NCBI GenBank assembly: GCA_019120275.1
Contig: DWVL01000081.1
Location: 1-46,774 of the forward strand
Direction of reading: 5' to 3'
DNA length: 46,774 bases
DNA from: Candidatus Mediterraneibacter excrementavium
GTDB taxonomy: Bacteria > Bacillota > Clostridia > Lachnospirales > Lachnospiraceae
Made by a program: the position numbers and the translations under genes. Of the stretch, positions 8,399 to 17,381 are shown in pieces. Every line of letters starts with the position of its first letter. Position 1 is the stretch's first letter. Under the pieces are notes generated by a model. It saw only the letters and a program-made list of their open reading frames with translations, was not told the origin of the DNA and searched no databases.

Positions 8399-9420
8399 CT
8401 TAACCACCTATAATCTTCATCAAGCATTGAATATGTCAGACGACTATAATATGCTTTGTCGGAAATGATCCGCTGGAGACCTCTGACCGCACACAGTCCC
8501 GGCTCGCCAGGCAGAAACACCGGAAGTCCCGTACTCTCCTGCAGATATGTAGCAAGTCCGCGGAGATCAGCCATTCCCCCTGTCAGACAGATCCCTTTTC
8601 TCCGGATCGCTTCCCGTACGATCGGAGGCGTGCGTTCGATCATGGATACGATCGCCCTGACGCATTCCTCCAGCGGCTCTTTCATTGCCGCCCGGACAAG
8701 GCTGATCGGAACATCCGTCTGAGCCGGCACTCCGGTGATCAGATCCCGTCCCGATACACGGAGCAGACTTCCTGTACTGTCATCAAAAATACCAAATGTT
8801 CTTCTAAGCTTTTCCGCAGTTGTATTGCCGATAAGAAAATCCATATTCCGCCGTACCAGTGAAGCGATCGCTGTGTCATAATCTTCACCGCCGGTTTTCA
8901 AAAGCCGGTTCATGACCATGCCGCCGCCGGACAACACGGATAATTCCGTTGTGTTTCCTCCGAAATTTACAACAAAAAGTCCCTGCTCTTCCAGCACATC
9001 CATGCCGCATCCCAGCGCATCCGCAAGTCCCCGCTCGACGATCCGCACAGATCTGGCCTTGGCTTCTGAATGGAATACAAGATCATAAAAAGCCTTCTTT
9101 TCAACTTCTGTGACATCTGTCGGAACAGCGATCACATACTGAGCTCCCCGGATAAACTGCCTGTCCGTTCCGAGCAGTGTTCCGAGCAGATACTGCATAT
9201 CATCAAAACGTGCGATAACACCGTCCTGCATGGGAAAAATAACCTGTACATCCGCCGGCGCTTTTTCAAACATCTCATATGCCTTATTTCCGGCTGCCAG
9301 GATATGCTTTTTATTTTTTACGGCGATCGCATTTTTTTCAAACCATATTCTGTCCTTTTTTTTATCATAAACCTTGATCTCATACGTCCCCAGATCCAGG
9401 CCATACACATTTCCCGCCAT
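8395..9420 (-). CDS. mreB: Actin-like rod shape protein MreB
   Basis: A cytoplasmic ATP-binding actin homologue that guides lateral wall synthesis. The 341 residues show the phosphate-1 loop GLDLGTYEIKVY, the FVVNFGGNTTELSVL phosphate-2 region and the adenosine motif ICLTGGMADLRGL. Most MreB proteins have GIDLGTANT at the start; the GTYEIK variant makes it somewhat divergent, so an Mbl/MreBH-type paralogue is possible. Its ATG lies 41 bases inside the 3' end of radC, with AGGGG upstream. It leads the mreBCD set. Confidence 0.92.
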   Translation of the reverse strand: MAGNVYGLDLGTYEIKVYDKKKDRIWFEKNAIAVKNKKHILAAGNKAYEMFEKAPADVQVIFPMQDGVIARFDDMQYLLGTLLGTDRQFIRGAQYVIAVPTDVTEVEKKAFYDLVFHSEAKARSVRIVERGLADALGCGMDVLEEQGLFVVNFGGNTTELSVLSGGGMVMNRLLKTGGEDYDTAIASLVRRNMDFLIGNTTAEKLRRTFGIFDDSTGSLLRVSGRDLITGVPAQTDVPISLVRAAMKEPLEECVRAIVSMIERTPPIVREAIRRKGICLTGGMADLRGLATYLQESTGLPVFLPGEPGLCAVRGLQRIISDKAYYSRLTYSMLDEDYRWLR

Positions 9421-10117
9421 CAGAAAAATCCCCTCTGTCTTTCAGGCTTACAAAACAATGATCCCCTATAATAATGTGATCCAGCAATTCTATCCCTATC
9501 AGCATTCCCGCTTCATAGATCCGCCTTGTGATCCGGATATCCTCTCTGCTCGGTTCCGGGTCTCCGCTCGGATGATTGTGGAGCAGGATCATGGACGATG
9601 CTCCCTTCTGAAAAGCTTCGATAAACAACTCCCTCGGCGATACCAGCGCCATATCAACAGTCCCTTCGGATATGTCGTTTTCCGCGATAAGTCTTGATCT
9701 GGTATTTAAAAGGAGAAGCTTCAGCACTTCTCTGTTTCTGTGTCGCATATCTTCCATGTAGTACCGTGCGATCTTCTCCGGCGAAGAAAAATCAAGGCCT
9801 TCCGCTGCCGTTTCCTGCGACATGCGTTTGGCAAGTTCTGCCAGACAGAGGATCTGCACCGCCTTCACTCTCCCGATCCCCCGGATCCGCATCAGCTGTT
9901 CCCCGGTCCAGCGGTACAGCGAAAGGAGTCCTTCGCTTCCAAAATCCGGATGGAGAATGCGGCGGGCAAGTTCCAGGGAATTCTCCCCCTGCGTACCTGT
10001 CCTCAGGATCACGGCAAGCAGTTCAGCATCTGTAAGGCTTGCCGCGCCGAAACGCTGACATTTCTCGTAGGGGCGTTCATCACGGTACATCTCTTTTATT
10101 GTGTAAGTGTTCTTCAT
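9380..10117 (-). CDS. radC: RadC / JAB-domain protein
   Basis: This family is named for a supposed DNA-repair role that is not well supported; the biochemical function is unknown. It has an N-terminal helix-hairpin-helix region (GASLTDAELLAVILRTGT and RIRGIGRVKAVQ) and a C-terminal JAB/MPN domain with the metal motif HNHPSGDPEPSREDI. ATG 10117 gives about 245 residues, the usual RadC length. A TTG 39 bases upstream is also in frame, but it falls at the predicted transcription start. The gene precedes mreB and overlaps it by 41 bases, a conserved arrangement in many bacteria. Confidence 0.92.
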   Translation of the reverse strand: MKNTYTIKEMYRDERPYEKCQRFGAASLTDAELLAVILRTGTQGENSLELARRILHPDFGSEGLLSLYRWTGEQLMRIRGIGRVKAVQILCLAELAKRMSQETAAEGLDFSSPEKIARYYMEDMRHRNREVLKLLLLNTRSRLIAENDISEGTVDMALVSPRELFIEAFQKGASSMILLHNHPSGDPEPSREDIRITRRIYEAGMLIGIELLDHIIIGDHCFVSLKDRGDFSDGGKCVWPGSGDV

Positions 10118-10162
10118 AAATAGAATACCGGCATTGTCTGCGATGATACAATACAATGACTT

Positions 10163-10191
10163 ATTCTATCACAATTTAAAATCCATGTATA
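10163..10191 (-). promoter_or_regulatory. Candidate sigma-A promoter for radC-mre cluster
   Basis: On the minus strand a -35-like TATACA (10186-10191) is followed by a 17-base spacer ending in TGA and a -10 TAGAAT (10163-10168). The -35 is weak but the extended -10 is good. The predicted start of transcription is near 10156, about 40 bases before the radC ATG. Confidence 0.55.
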
Positions 10192-10202
10192 TAGATTACA
10201 GA

Positions 10203-11780
10203 TTAAATTTCTGTGAACCGTCTGATCAGGCCCTCCGCCACTTTTAACCCGTCCATGGCGGCCGACGTGATCCCGCCGGCGTATCCCGCACCCTCACCGC
10301 ACGGATAGATCCACGGGACGGACGATGCAAACTTCTCATCCCTCAGGATGCGCAGCGGCGACGATGTACGGCTCTCCACACCGGACAGGAGGGTGTCTTC
10401 ATCTGCGAATCCGCGGATCTTTCTGTCCATCCTGCAGATCCCGTCCTGGATCGAACGTGCCAGTTCATCCGGGAAAATACGTCTCACACTGCCGAAACTG
10501 TATCCGCCTTTCATGGACGGGGTTATCTTACCCGGACGTTCCGTCTTCCGGTCATCGCAATAATCACCAAACCTCTGGACCGGGATCTTTCCTTTTCCTT
10601 CCTCCCATGCCCGCTTTTCCAGTTTCCGCTGAAAACGGACGCCTGCCAGCGGATCGTTCCCGCCGTAATCCTCCGGTGTGACGGTTACGATCACAGCGCT
10701 GTTGGCGTTCTCTCCGGCACGGCCGTGATAACTCATGCCATTAACCGCAAGAAATCCGGGTTCAGAGGACGCGTTGACCACATAACCGCCCGGACACATA
10801 CAGAATGTATACACTCCTCTTCCGTTCTCCAGTTTCTCTGTCAGTTTATACGAAGCTGCCGGGAGTTTCCCCCGTTCTGTCCTGCCGTACATATTCTCAT
10901 CGATAAGCGTCTGTCTGTGTTCCACCCGCACTCCGACTGCAAAAGATTTAGCCTCCATTTCCAGTCCGCGCTCGCAGAGCATCCCAAATGTATCTCTGGC
11001 GCTGTGTCCGACAGCCAGCACTGCGGCATCCGTCTCAAGACGTTCCGAACCGTTTAGGATAAGGCACTTTTCTTCCGGGATCACGTCTGTCACCTGCGTG
11101 TGGAAACGGAATTCTCCGCCGGTACTGATAATAAACCGGCGGATATTTTCCACCACATCGATCAGGATATCCGTCCCGATGTGAGGTTTCTGCTCCCAAA
11201 GGATGTCTTCCGGCGCACCGAAGCGTACAAACGTCTCCAGAACAAAGCGGTTCCGGCCAAAGCTGTCTTTGACTAACGTATTCAGCTTTCCGTCAGAAAA
11301 CGTACCTGCTCCGCCTTCTCCGAACTGCACGTTGGAGTCGGGATCCAGACATCCGGTCGCCCAGAAACGTTCCACGTCCTCCCTGCGTTCCCGCACCGGG
11401 GCTCCCCGCTCGACGATCAGCGGACGGTACCCTTCGCGCGCCAGCAGGTACGCACAGAACAGGCCTGCAGGACCGCTCCCGATAACGACCGGACGGGCAC
11501 CAAGCGCCAGAGTTCCGTGTTCAGGAGCCTTATACGTGATTTCTTCAACATTCCGGACTTTTCCTTTCATCCGTCCCAGCAGACGTTTCTCATCCGCAAC
11601 AGAAAAATCGATCGAATATACATAGTACAGATCCGGTTTTTTCCGCGCGTCAAGCGAGCGTTTTTTTACAGTGTATTGTTTCAGTTCGCTCTCCTTAATA
11701 TGCAGGGTCCGCAGCAGTTTTCCGCGAAGCTGTTCCTGCGTATGTCCAACCGGAAGTTTCAACTGATTGATACGTAGCAT
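10203..11780 (-). CDS. FAD-dependent oxidoreductase, COG2509-type, function unknown
   Basis: The 525-residue protein starts with a small alpha/beta domain (about 1-80) and then a Rossmann FAD-binding motif, PVVIGSGPAGLFCAYLLAREGY, with the acidic VERG end of strand 2. QFGEGGAGTFSDGKLNT and the C-terminal PCGEGAGYAGGITSAAMDGL segment are typical of the family often annotated as an uncharacterised NAD(FAD)-utilising dehydrogenase. The substrate is not known. It is the last gene of the mutS-mutL-miaA run. The ATG has AAAGGCGG upstream. No terminator is seen after the stop. Confidence 0.88.
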   Translation of the reverse strand: MLRINQLKLPVGHTQEQLRGKLLRTLHIKESELKQYTVKKRSLDARKKPDLYYVYSIDFSVADEKRLLGRMKGKVRNVEEITYKAPEHGTLALGARPVVIGSGPAGLFCAYLLAREGYRPLIVERGAPVRERREDVERFWATGCLDPDSNVQFGEGGAGTFSDGKLNTLVKDSFGRNRFVLETFVRFGAPEDILWEQKPHIGTDILIDVVENIRRFIISTGGEFRFHTQVTDVIPEEKCLILNGSERLETDAAVLAVGHSARDTFGMLCERGLEMEAKSFAVGVRVEHRQTLIDENMYGRTERGKLPAASYKLTEKLENGRGVYTFCMCPGGYVVNASSEPGFLAVNGMSYHGRAGENANSAVIVTVTPEDYGGNDPLAGVRFQRKLEKRAWEEGKGKIPVQRFGDYCDDRKTERPGKITPSMKGGYSFGSVRRIFPDELARSIQDGICRMDRKIRGFADEDTLLSGVESRTSSPLRILRDEKFASSVPWIYPCGEGAGYAGGITSAAMDGLKVAEGLIRRFTEI

Positions 11781-11828
11781 CTTATCTGATCCGCCTTTCT
11801 GTACGATTCTTCCTCATTTTCGGGCAAA

Positions 11829-13073
11829 TTAGTCCGTTTTGTTCCGGTACTGCCCTTCGACAGCGGCCGACCTGCCGGCCAGATACCCGCTCGCCCAGGC
11901 AAATGTCAGGTTATATCCCCCGCACATCCCGTCCACATCCAGGATTTCTCCCGCAAAGTACAGTCCCGGGATAACCGCCGACTCCATGGTTTCCGGATCC
12001 ACGTCTGAAGTATCCACCCCGCCGCAGCACACCTGAGCCTGTTCAAATGAATTTGTTTCCTTCACAGAAACAGTAAATTGCTTGATCTGCGCTGTCAGAT
12101 TTTCCAGTTCCCTGTCTGTAAATTCTCCCGCTTTCCTGTGTATCGGGATACCTGCCAGTTTGATCCAGAGATCAGAAAGTTTTCGGTGGAAGAGTCCGGT
12201 CAGGAACTGGTCCGCCCGTTTCTCCGGGCGCGTCTGCGCCCGTTTGCGCAGGAACGCGCACATCTGGCTGACTGTAAAATCCGGCATAAAATCAAGGATG
12301 GCTTTCACTTCTCTCTTTTCATACAGAAGACGGGAAGCATACCGGCTGACCTGAAAAACGGGAATACCGGATATTCCGTAATTTGTCAGCTGAAGTTCCC
12401 CTCTGTCCGAAGCAATGCACCGGCCGTCTGACCACAACGCTACGTTCCCGTCTGCACGGACGCCTGCGATACTTTTAAAAAACCGTTCTTCACACCGGAG
12501 CTGGACAAGGGCAGGCAGCACCGGGACGATCCGGTGCCCCAGCCGTTTTGCCAGATCATAGCCGGAGCCGTCAGATCCGGTCACAGGAGCAGCTTTTGAC
12601 CCGGTACAGAGGATCACGCGGTCCGCACGGATATTTTCCTGGTCAGTAAAAAGGGTAAACCCTTTCCTGCCCGGACGGATCTCCCGGCAGTCCACACCGG
12701 TCCGGACCCGGATGCCGAGCCTGTCGATCTCCATCCTCAGAGCGTCCAGCACGGAGGATGCCTGATCGGAATTGGGGTAGATATAACCGTTCCTGTTTTT
12801 TGAGTAAACGCCGATCTGAAGGAAAAAAGCAATAATGGAACGGGCGTCGAATTTTTCTACGACCCGCCAGGGAAATTCCGGATCATCGGAGTGATAACAG
12901 AACGGTTCCTGCCGGATATTCGTAAAATTGCACCGTCCGTTCCCGGTGGAGAGGATTTTCCTGCCGATCCTGTCACCATGTTCGATCAGAGTTACATCTG
13001 CACCGTTCTGCGCGGCTGTAACCGCCGCCATCATTCCAGATGCGCCGCCGCCGATGACTGCAACTGTTCTCAT
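11829..13073 (-). CDS. HI0933/YhiN-family flavoprotein
   Basis: A 414-residue FAD-binding protein of the HI0933-like family (also called the aminoacetone oxidase family, though the physiological reaction is generally unproven). The N-terminus carries VAVIGGGASGMMAAVTAAQNG, then the family signature GRKILSTGNGRCNFTN. The C-terminus has VCCGGVDTSDVD and PGLYFAGEILDVDGMCGGYN, closing the FAD fold. It lies 9 bases after the PLP enzyme gene and 48 bases before the next FAD gene, so co-transcription is likely. Confidence 0.9.
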   Translation of the reverse strand: MRTVAVIGGGASGMMAAVTAAQNGADVTLIEHGDRIGRKILSTGNGRCNFTNIRQEPFCYHSDDPEFPWRVVEKFDARSIIAFFLQIGVYSKNRNGYIYPNSDQASSVLDALRMEIDRLGIRVRTGVDCREIRPGRKGFTLFTDQENIRADRVILCTGSKAAPVTGSDGSGYDLAKRLGHRIVPVLPALVQLRCEERFFKSIAGVRADGNVALWSDGRCIASDRGELQLTNYGISGIPVFQVSRYASRLLYEKREVKAILDFMPDFTVSQMCAFLRKRAQTRPEKRADQFLTGLFHRKLSDLWIKLAGIPIHRKAGEFTDRELENLTAQIKQFTVSVKETNSFEQAQVCCGGVDTSDVDPETMESAVIPGLYFAGEILDVDGMCGGYNLTFAWASGYLAGRSAAVEGQYRNKTD

Positions 13074-13082
13074 CTTTTCCTC

Positions 13083-14390
13083 CTATCTCTGCTGAAGAAG
13101 TTCACTGCGGATCACACCGCTGTCGATCAGGCTCTGAAGAGATTTCAGGATGCCGAGCTTCGCGTGATACCATGTGAGACCGCCCTGAAAATATACCGCA
13201 TATGGTGGTTTGATCGGTCCGTCAGCTGAAAGTTCTATGGACGAACCCTGGACAAAGGCCCCGGCAGCCATGATCACATCGCTGTCGTAGCCGGGCATTG
13301 CCCATGGCTCGGGAGTTACATAGCTGTCTACCGGCGCCGCCGCCTGAATTCCCTTGCAGAAAGCGATCACCCCTTCCGGACTGCCGAGCGTGACTGCCTG
13401 AATGATATCATGACGGTCTTCCTCTCCGCCAGGCACAACAGAAAATCCAAGTTTTTCATAGATGCTGGCGGCAAAAACCGCACCCTTTAACGCTCCGCAC
13501 ACTACCGTCGGCGCCAGGAAAAATCCCTGGTAAAAGGACTGCATCACTCCAAGCGACGCACCGACCTCTTTTCCAAGTCCCGGCGAAGTCAGCCGGACGG
13601 CACAGTTTTCGATCAGATCCTCCCGCCCGGCGATATAGCCGCCGATGGGCGCCAGTCCGCCTCCCGGATTCTTGATCAGAGAACCTACGATCATATCCGC
13701 TCCGACATCGCTTGGCTCGATCCGCTCCACAAACTCGCCATAACAGTTGTCCACCATACAGATCACATCCGGCCGGCGCTCTTTGATAAAAGCGATCAGT
13801 TCGCCAATCTTTCCGACGGAATAGCTTGGTCTTGTCTGATATCCTTTGGAGCGCTGGATCGTAACCAGCTTCGTACGTTCATTCAGAGCCTTTTCGATAG
13901 CCGGATAATCAAAATATCCGTCCTCCAGAAGCTCAACCTGCCGGTAGGTCACCCCATATTCAGCCAGAGATCCCTTTGACGGCCTGATGCCGATCACTTC
14001 CTCGAGCGTGTCATAAGGCTTCCCGACCGGCGAGAGCAGCTCGTCGCCTGGCCGGAGATTGGCCGAAAGCGCAAGCGCAAGTGCATGTGTACCGCAGGTG
14101 ATCTGTGGACGCACAAGCGCTGCTTCCGTATGGAATGCCGAGGCATAAACCGCCTCCAGGGTATCTCTGCCCAGATCATTGTATCCGTAACCGCTGGCAT
14201 AATTGAAGCACGCCTCGCTGACACGGTTTTCCTGCATTGCGCGGATCACCTTAAGCTGGTTGTATTCGGCAGTTTCATCAAAGCAGCGGAAACGCTCCTT
14301 CAGTTCCTCCTCGATCTTCTGTCCGTAAGCCCAGACCTCTTCTGAGATCCCAAGCTCCTGATACATGGTTTTTGTTTTTTTACAATTCAT
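13083..14390 (-). CDS. PLP-dependent methionine gamma-lyase-like protein (aluminium resistance family)
   Basis: A 435-residue fold-type I PLP enzyme of Pfam Met_gamma_lyase (PF06838), historically annotated as aluminium resistance protein. Visible signatures are CGTHALALALSANLRPGDELLS, the VDNCYGEFVE motif with the cofactor-binding Asp, and the Schiff-base lysine region TIQRSKGYQTRPS. The true substrate is unknown; methionine gamma-lyase activity is only suggested by the family name. It starts 20 bases after miaA. Presence behind mutSL-miaA is common in Lachnospiraceae. Confidence 0.9.
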   Translation of the reverse strand: MNCKKTKTMYQELGISEEVWAYGQKIEEELKERFRCFDETAEYNQLKVIRAMQENRVSEACFNYASGYGYNDLGRDTLEAVYASAFHTEAALVRPQITCGTHALALALSANLRPGDELLSPVGKPYDTLEEVIGIRPSKGSLAEYGVTYRQVELLEDGYFDYPAIEKALNERTKLVTIQRSKGYQTRPSYSVGKIGELIAFIKERRPDVICMVDNCYGEFVERIEPSDVGADMIVGSLIKNPGGGLAPIGGYIAGREDLIENCAVRLTSPGLGKEVGASLGVMQSFYQGFFLAPTVVCGALKGAVFAASIYEKLGFSVVPGGEEDRHDIIQAVTLGSPEGVIAFCKGIQAAAPVDSYVTPEPWAMPGYDSDVIMAAGAFVQGSSIELSADGPIKPPYAVYFQGGLTWYHAKLGILKSLQSLIDSGVIRSELLQQR

Positions 14391-14410
14391 CCTTCTACCC
14401 TTGCTTCACT

Positions 14411-15382
14411 TTAATTTTGTTCCATACCTTCTGTCCGGATCAGGCCGTTCTGCCGGACAACGCGGATCATTTCCTCCAGCATCTTCTGTTCATCCTGGCC
14501 AAACGCCGAACGGTCGATCCAGACCACATCACGTTCGCGTCTGAACCAGGTAAGCTGGCGTTTGGCAAAATGCCGTGTATCCCGCTTGATAATGCGGACC
14601 GCTTCCTCCAGAGGATATGCACCGTCCAGATACGCGTAAAGTTCCTTATAGCCGAGTCCCTGCATGGATATAGCGTCTTTGGGGACACCGCGCGCTCTCA
14701 GACGTTTCACCTCATCTACAAGTCCTGTCTCCATCATCCGGTCCACCCGTCGGTCGATACGCTCATAGAGCAGGCTGCGCTCATCTGTAAGGACAAAATA
14801 GACAGAATGATACGGTGATTTTTTCTGTCTTTCCTCATCATTATGGTCCGATATCCTTGCACCGGTCTGATGATGGAATTCCAGAGCCCGGATCACCCGT
14901 TTGATATTATGCGGATGGATCTGTTCCGCAGCACGCGGGTCACATTCCTGAAGCTTCCGGTACAGTTCTTCTCCGCCGCCTGAGGCTGCTTTGCGTTCCA
15001 GCATATTCCGGTAGGACATATCGCCGCTATTTTCAGTAAAATCAATATCATAGAGCAGCGCCTGGATGTAAAATCCTGTGCCGCCGACAACAAGCGGGAT
15101 CTTCCCCTTTGCGTGGATCTCCTCCACAGCTTTTTTTGCAAGCGTCTGGAACCGGACCACATTAAAATCTTCCTCCGGATCCAGCACATCCAGCAGATGA
15201 TGGGGAATCCCTGCCCGTTCTTCCGGTGTTGCCTTTGCCGAGCCGATATCCATATAGCGGTATACCTGCATCGAATCTGCGGAAATGATCTCCCCGCCGA
15301 TCGCAGCGGCAAGCCGGACAGACAGACTGGTCTTGCCCACCGCAGTCGGCCCTGATAATATGATAAGTGGCTTCTTCTCCAT
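14411..15382 (-). CDS. miaA: tRNA dimethylallyltransferase
   Basis: Transfers dimethylallyl to A37 of tRNAs that read UNN codons. The 323 residues contain the P-loop GPTAVGKTSLS, the ISADSMQVYRYMDIGSAK tRNA/DMAPP-binding motif, GIPHHLLDV, and GGTGFYIQALL. The C-terminal RDTRHFAKRQLTWFRRE motif is also intact. The ATG overlaps the mutL stop by one base (TGATG), so translation is probably coupled. The mutS-mutL-miaA order is conserved in many bacteria. Confidence 0.97.
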   Translation of the reverse strand: MEKKPLIILSGPTAVGKTSLSVRLAAAIGGEIISADSMQVYRYMDIGSAKATPEERAGIPHHLLDVLDPEEDFNVVRFQTLAKKAVEEIHAKGKIPLVVGGTGFYIQALLYDIDFTENSGDMSYRNMLERKAASGGGEELYRKLQECDPRAAEQIHPHNIKRVIRALEFHHQTGARISDHNDEERQKKSPYHSVYFVLTDERSLLYERIDRRVDRMMETGLVDEVKRLRARGVPKDAISMQGLGYKELYAYLDGAYPLEEAVRIIKRDTRHFAKRQLTWFRRERDVVWIDRSAFGQDEQKMLEEMIRVVRQNGLIRTEGMEQN

Positions 15383-17352
15383 CAGACGATCCTCTTGAAT
15401 TTCTTTTCCAGTTCTTTTCTGGTCATGGCGATGATCGTGGGTCTTCCGTGCGGGCAGTGATAGGGATTATCCAGCGTAAGCAGTTCGGCGATCAGTTCGT
15501 CCACCTCCTGTGCAGACAGACGGCTGTTGCCTTTTACCGCCGCCTTGCATGACATGGACGCCACTTTCTCATCGATCAGTTCCGGGGTCATTGAAGTATT
15601 GATGCCGTCCGCCAGATCATCGATCATCTCCATAAGCAGATCCTTTTTCGCAATGCCGAACAGATTATCCGGCACCGCCCTGACCGCGTATTCTTCCCCG
15701 CCGAACGGTTCGATCTCAAAACCGATGCGCGCAAACCGGTCCATATTCTCATTCAGGAGTTCCGCTTCCTGCATCGTCAGGGAAAGAATGATCGGAGGAC
15801 TCAGATACTGGGATGTAAACTCCCGGTTCTTCATCCCTTTCAGTGTACGCTCATAGAGAACACGTTCATGAGCCGCATGCTGGTCAATAATATACAGACT
15901 GTCCTGGTACTGGACCAGCCAGTAAGTATCAAACACCTGGCCGATCAGCCTGTATTCCGCACGGATGTCCCGTTTCAGGAAATTCTCCTCAAAAAGATCC
16001 ATCTGCTCCGCCGCATAGCGGACGCTCTCCCGTATCCTTTCCTCCTGCTTCTGAGGACGGAAAATGCCGTTCCTGTCGCTTACTTCCGCAGAAGAGGAAC
16101 GGTTATGATAAGCCATGACCCGCTCCCGCATCTTGCGGATGAAATAATCTTCATTGTGCGCTTCCTGCGTCGCTGGCGGCACCGAGGCAGGGGACGCCGC
16201 CGGTCCGGATATCAGTGCAGCCGCAGTCCCGGAAGCCGTCGCCGGCTCTGCGGCAGACTTCGGCTTCAGAAGGAAGGGACTTTCTCCGGATCCGGCCCGC
16301 TTCTCCGGCGCGGAAGTTTTCGGGATCTGCACCGGATCCGGCACTTCCGCCTTCTGGATCAGTTCCGGCTCCAGCAGTCTCCGGTGAACCCCTTCAAACA
16401 CCGTATTATAGACCTCCTGCTGTTTCTGAAAACGCAATTCCATCTTGGTCGGGTGGACATTTACGTCAATCTCTTCGCCGTTCACACAAAAATGCAGCAC
16501 AGCAAACGGGAATTTATGCTGCATGGTAAAATCCCGGTATGCGTCTTCCAGCGCTTTTGAGATCATGGAACTTTTCACATACCGTCCATTTACAAAGAAA
16601 TTTTCAAAATTCCGGTTGCCGCGTGTGATCACCGGTTTCCCGAGATAACCGCTGATCCGCAGGCCTCCTTTTTCGTAGTCGATATCCAGCAGATTCGCGG
16701 CCACGTCACGGCCGTACACCTGATAGATGACATCCTTCAGTTTCCCGCTCCCGGATGTGCGCAGCTTCTCCTGTCCATTGCTGATAAACAGAAAACTGAC
16801 TTCCGGATGGGACAGGGACAGATGGATGAGCAGCTCCTGGATATGACCGGCCTCCGTGACCGCTGTCTTCAGGAACTTTCTCCTCGCCGGCACATTGTAA
16901 AAAAGCTGCCGGACAAGAAATGTCGTTCCGTTTGGTGCACCCGTCTCTTCCAGCGACACTTCTTTCCCGCCTTCGATCACATAACGGGTGCCAAGTTCGG
17001 CATCCGGCGTCTTGGTGATCAGTTCAGTCTGCGTCACAGCTGCAATGCTTGACAGTGCTTCGCCGCGGAATCCAAGAGACCGGATATGTGCAAGATCGTC
17101 CACAGACTCGATCTTACTCGTAGAATGGCGCAGGAATGCGCTTCGGACTTCATCATGTCCGATCCCGCACCCGTTGTCCATAATGCGGATCAGTGAGATC
17201 CCGCCGTCCTTTATCTCGATCGTCACAGATGTGGCTCCCGCGTCGATCGCATTTTCCACCAGTTCTTTTACGACCGAGGCCGGACGTTCGATCACTTCTC
17301 CGGCCGCGATCTTGTCGATCGTCACCTGATCCAGTACATGTATGTGCGGCAT
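15382..17352 (-). CDS. mutL: DNA mismatch repair protein MutL
   Basis: A GHKL ATPase that couples MutS mismatch recognition to strand incision. The N-terminus has the ATP-binding motifs ELVENAIDAGATSV, DNGCGI and GFRGEALSSI. A low-complexity Pro/Ala/Ser linker runs from roughly residue 340 to 420. The C-terminal domain has the endonuclease metal motif DQHAAHERVLYE, so this is a nicking-type MutL, as in bacteria without MutH. At 656 residues it has normal length. AAAGGAG lies 6 bases before the ATG, 29 bases after mutS. Confidence 0.97.
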   Translation of the reverse strand: MPHIHVLDQVTIDKIAAGEVIERPASVVKELVENAIDAGATSVTIEIKDGGISLIRIMDNGCGIGHDEVRSAFLRHSTSKIESVDDLAHIRSLGFRGEALSSIAAVTQTELITKTPDAELGTRYVIEGGKEVSLEETGAPNGTTFLVRQLFYNVPARRKFLKTAVTEAGHIQELLIHLSLSHPEVSFLFISNGQEKLRTSGSGKLKDVIYQVYGRDVAANLLDIDYEKGGLRISGYLGKPVITRGNRNFENFFVNGRYVKSSMISKALEDAYRDFTMQHKFPFAVLHFCVNGEEIDVNVHPTKMELRFQKQQEVYNTVFEGVHRRLLEPELIQKAEVPDPVQIPKTSAPEKRAGSGESPFLLKPKSAAEPATASGTAAALISGPAASPASVPPATQEAHNEDYFIRKMRERVMAYHNRSSSAEVSDRNGIFRPQKQEERIRESVRYAAEQMDLFEENFLKRDIRAEYRLIGQVFDTYWLVQYQDSLYIIDQHAAHERVLYERTLKGMKNREFTSQYLSPPIILSLTMQEAELLNENMDRFARIGFEIEPFGGEEYAVRAVPDNLFGIAKKDLLMEMIDDLADGINTSMTPELIDEKVASMSCKAAVKGNSRLSAQEVDELIAELLTLDNPYHCPHGRPTIIAMTRKELEKKFKRIV

Positions 17353-17381
17353 GGCCGTCTCCTTTCCATTTTTTTACAGAT

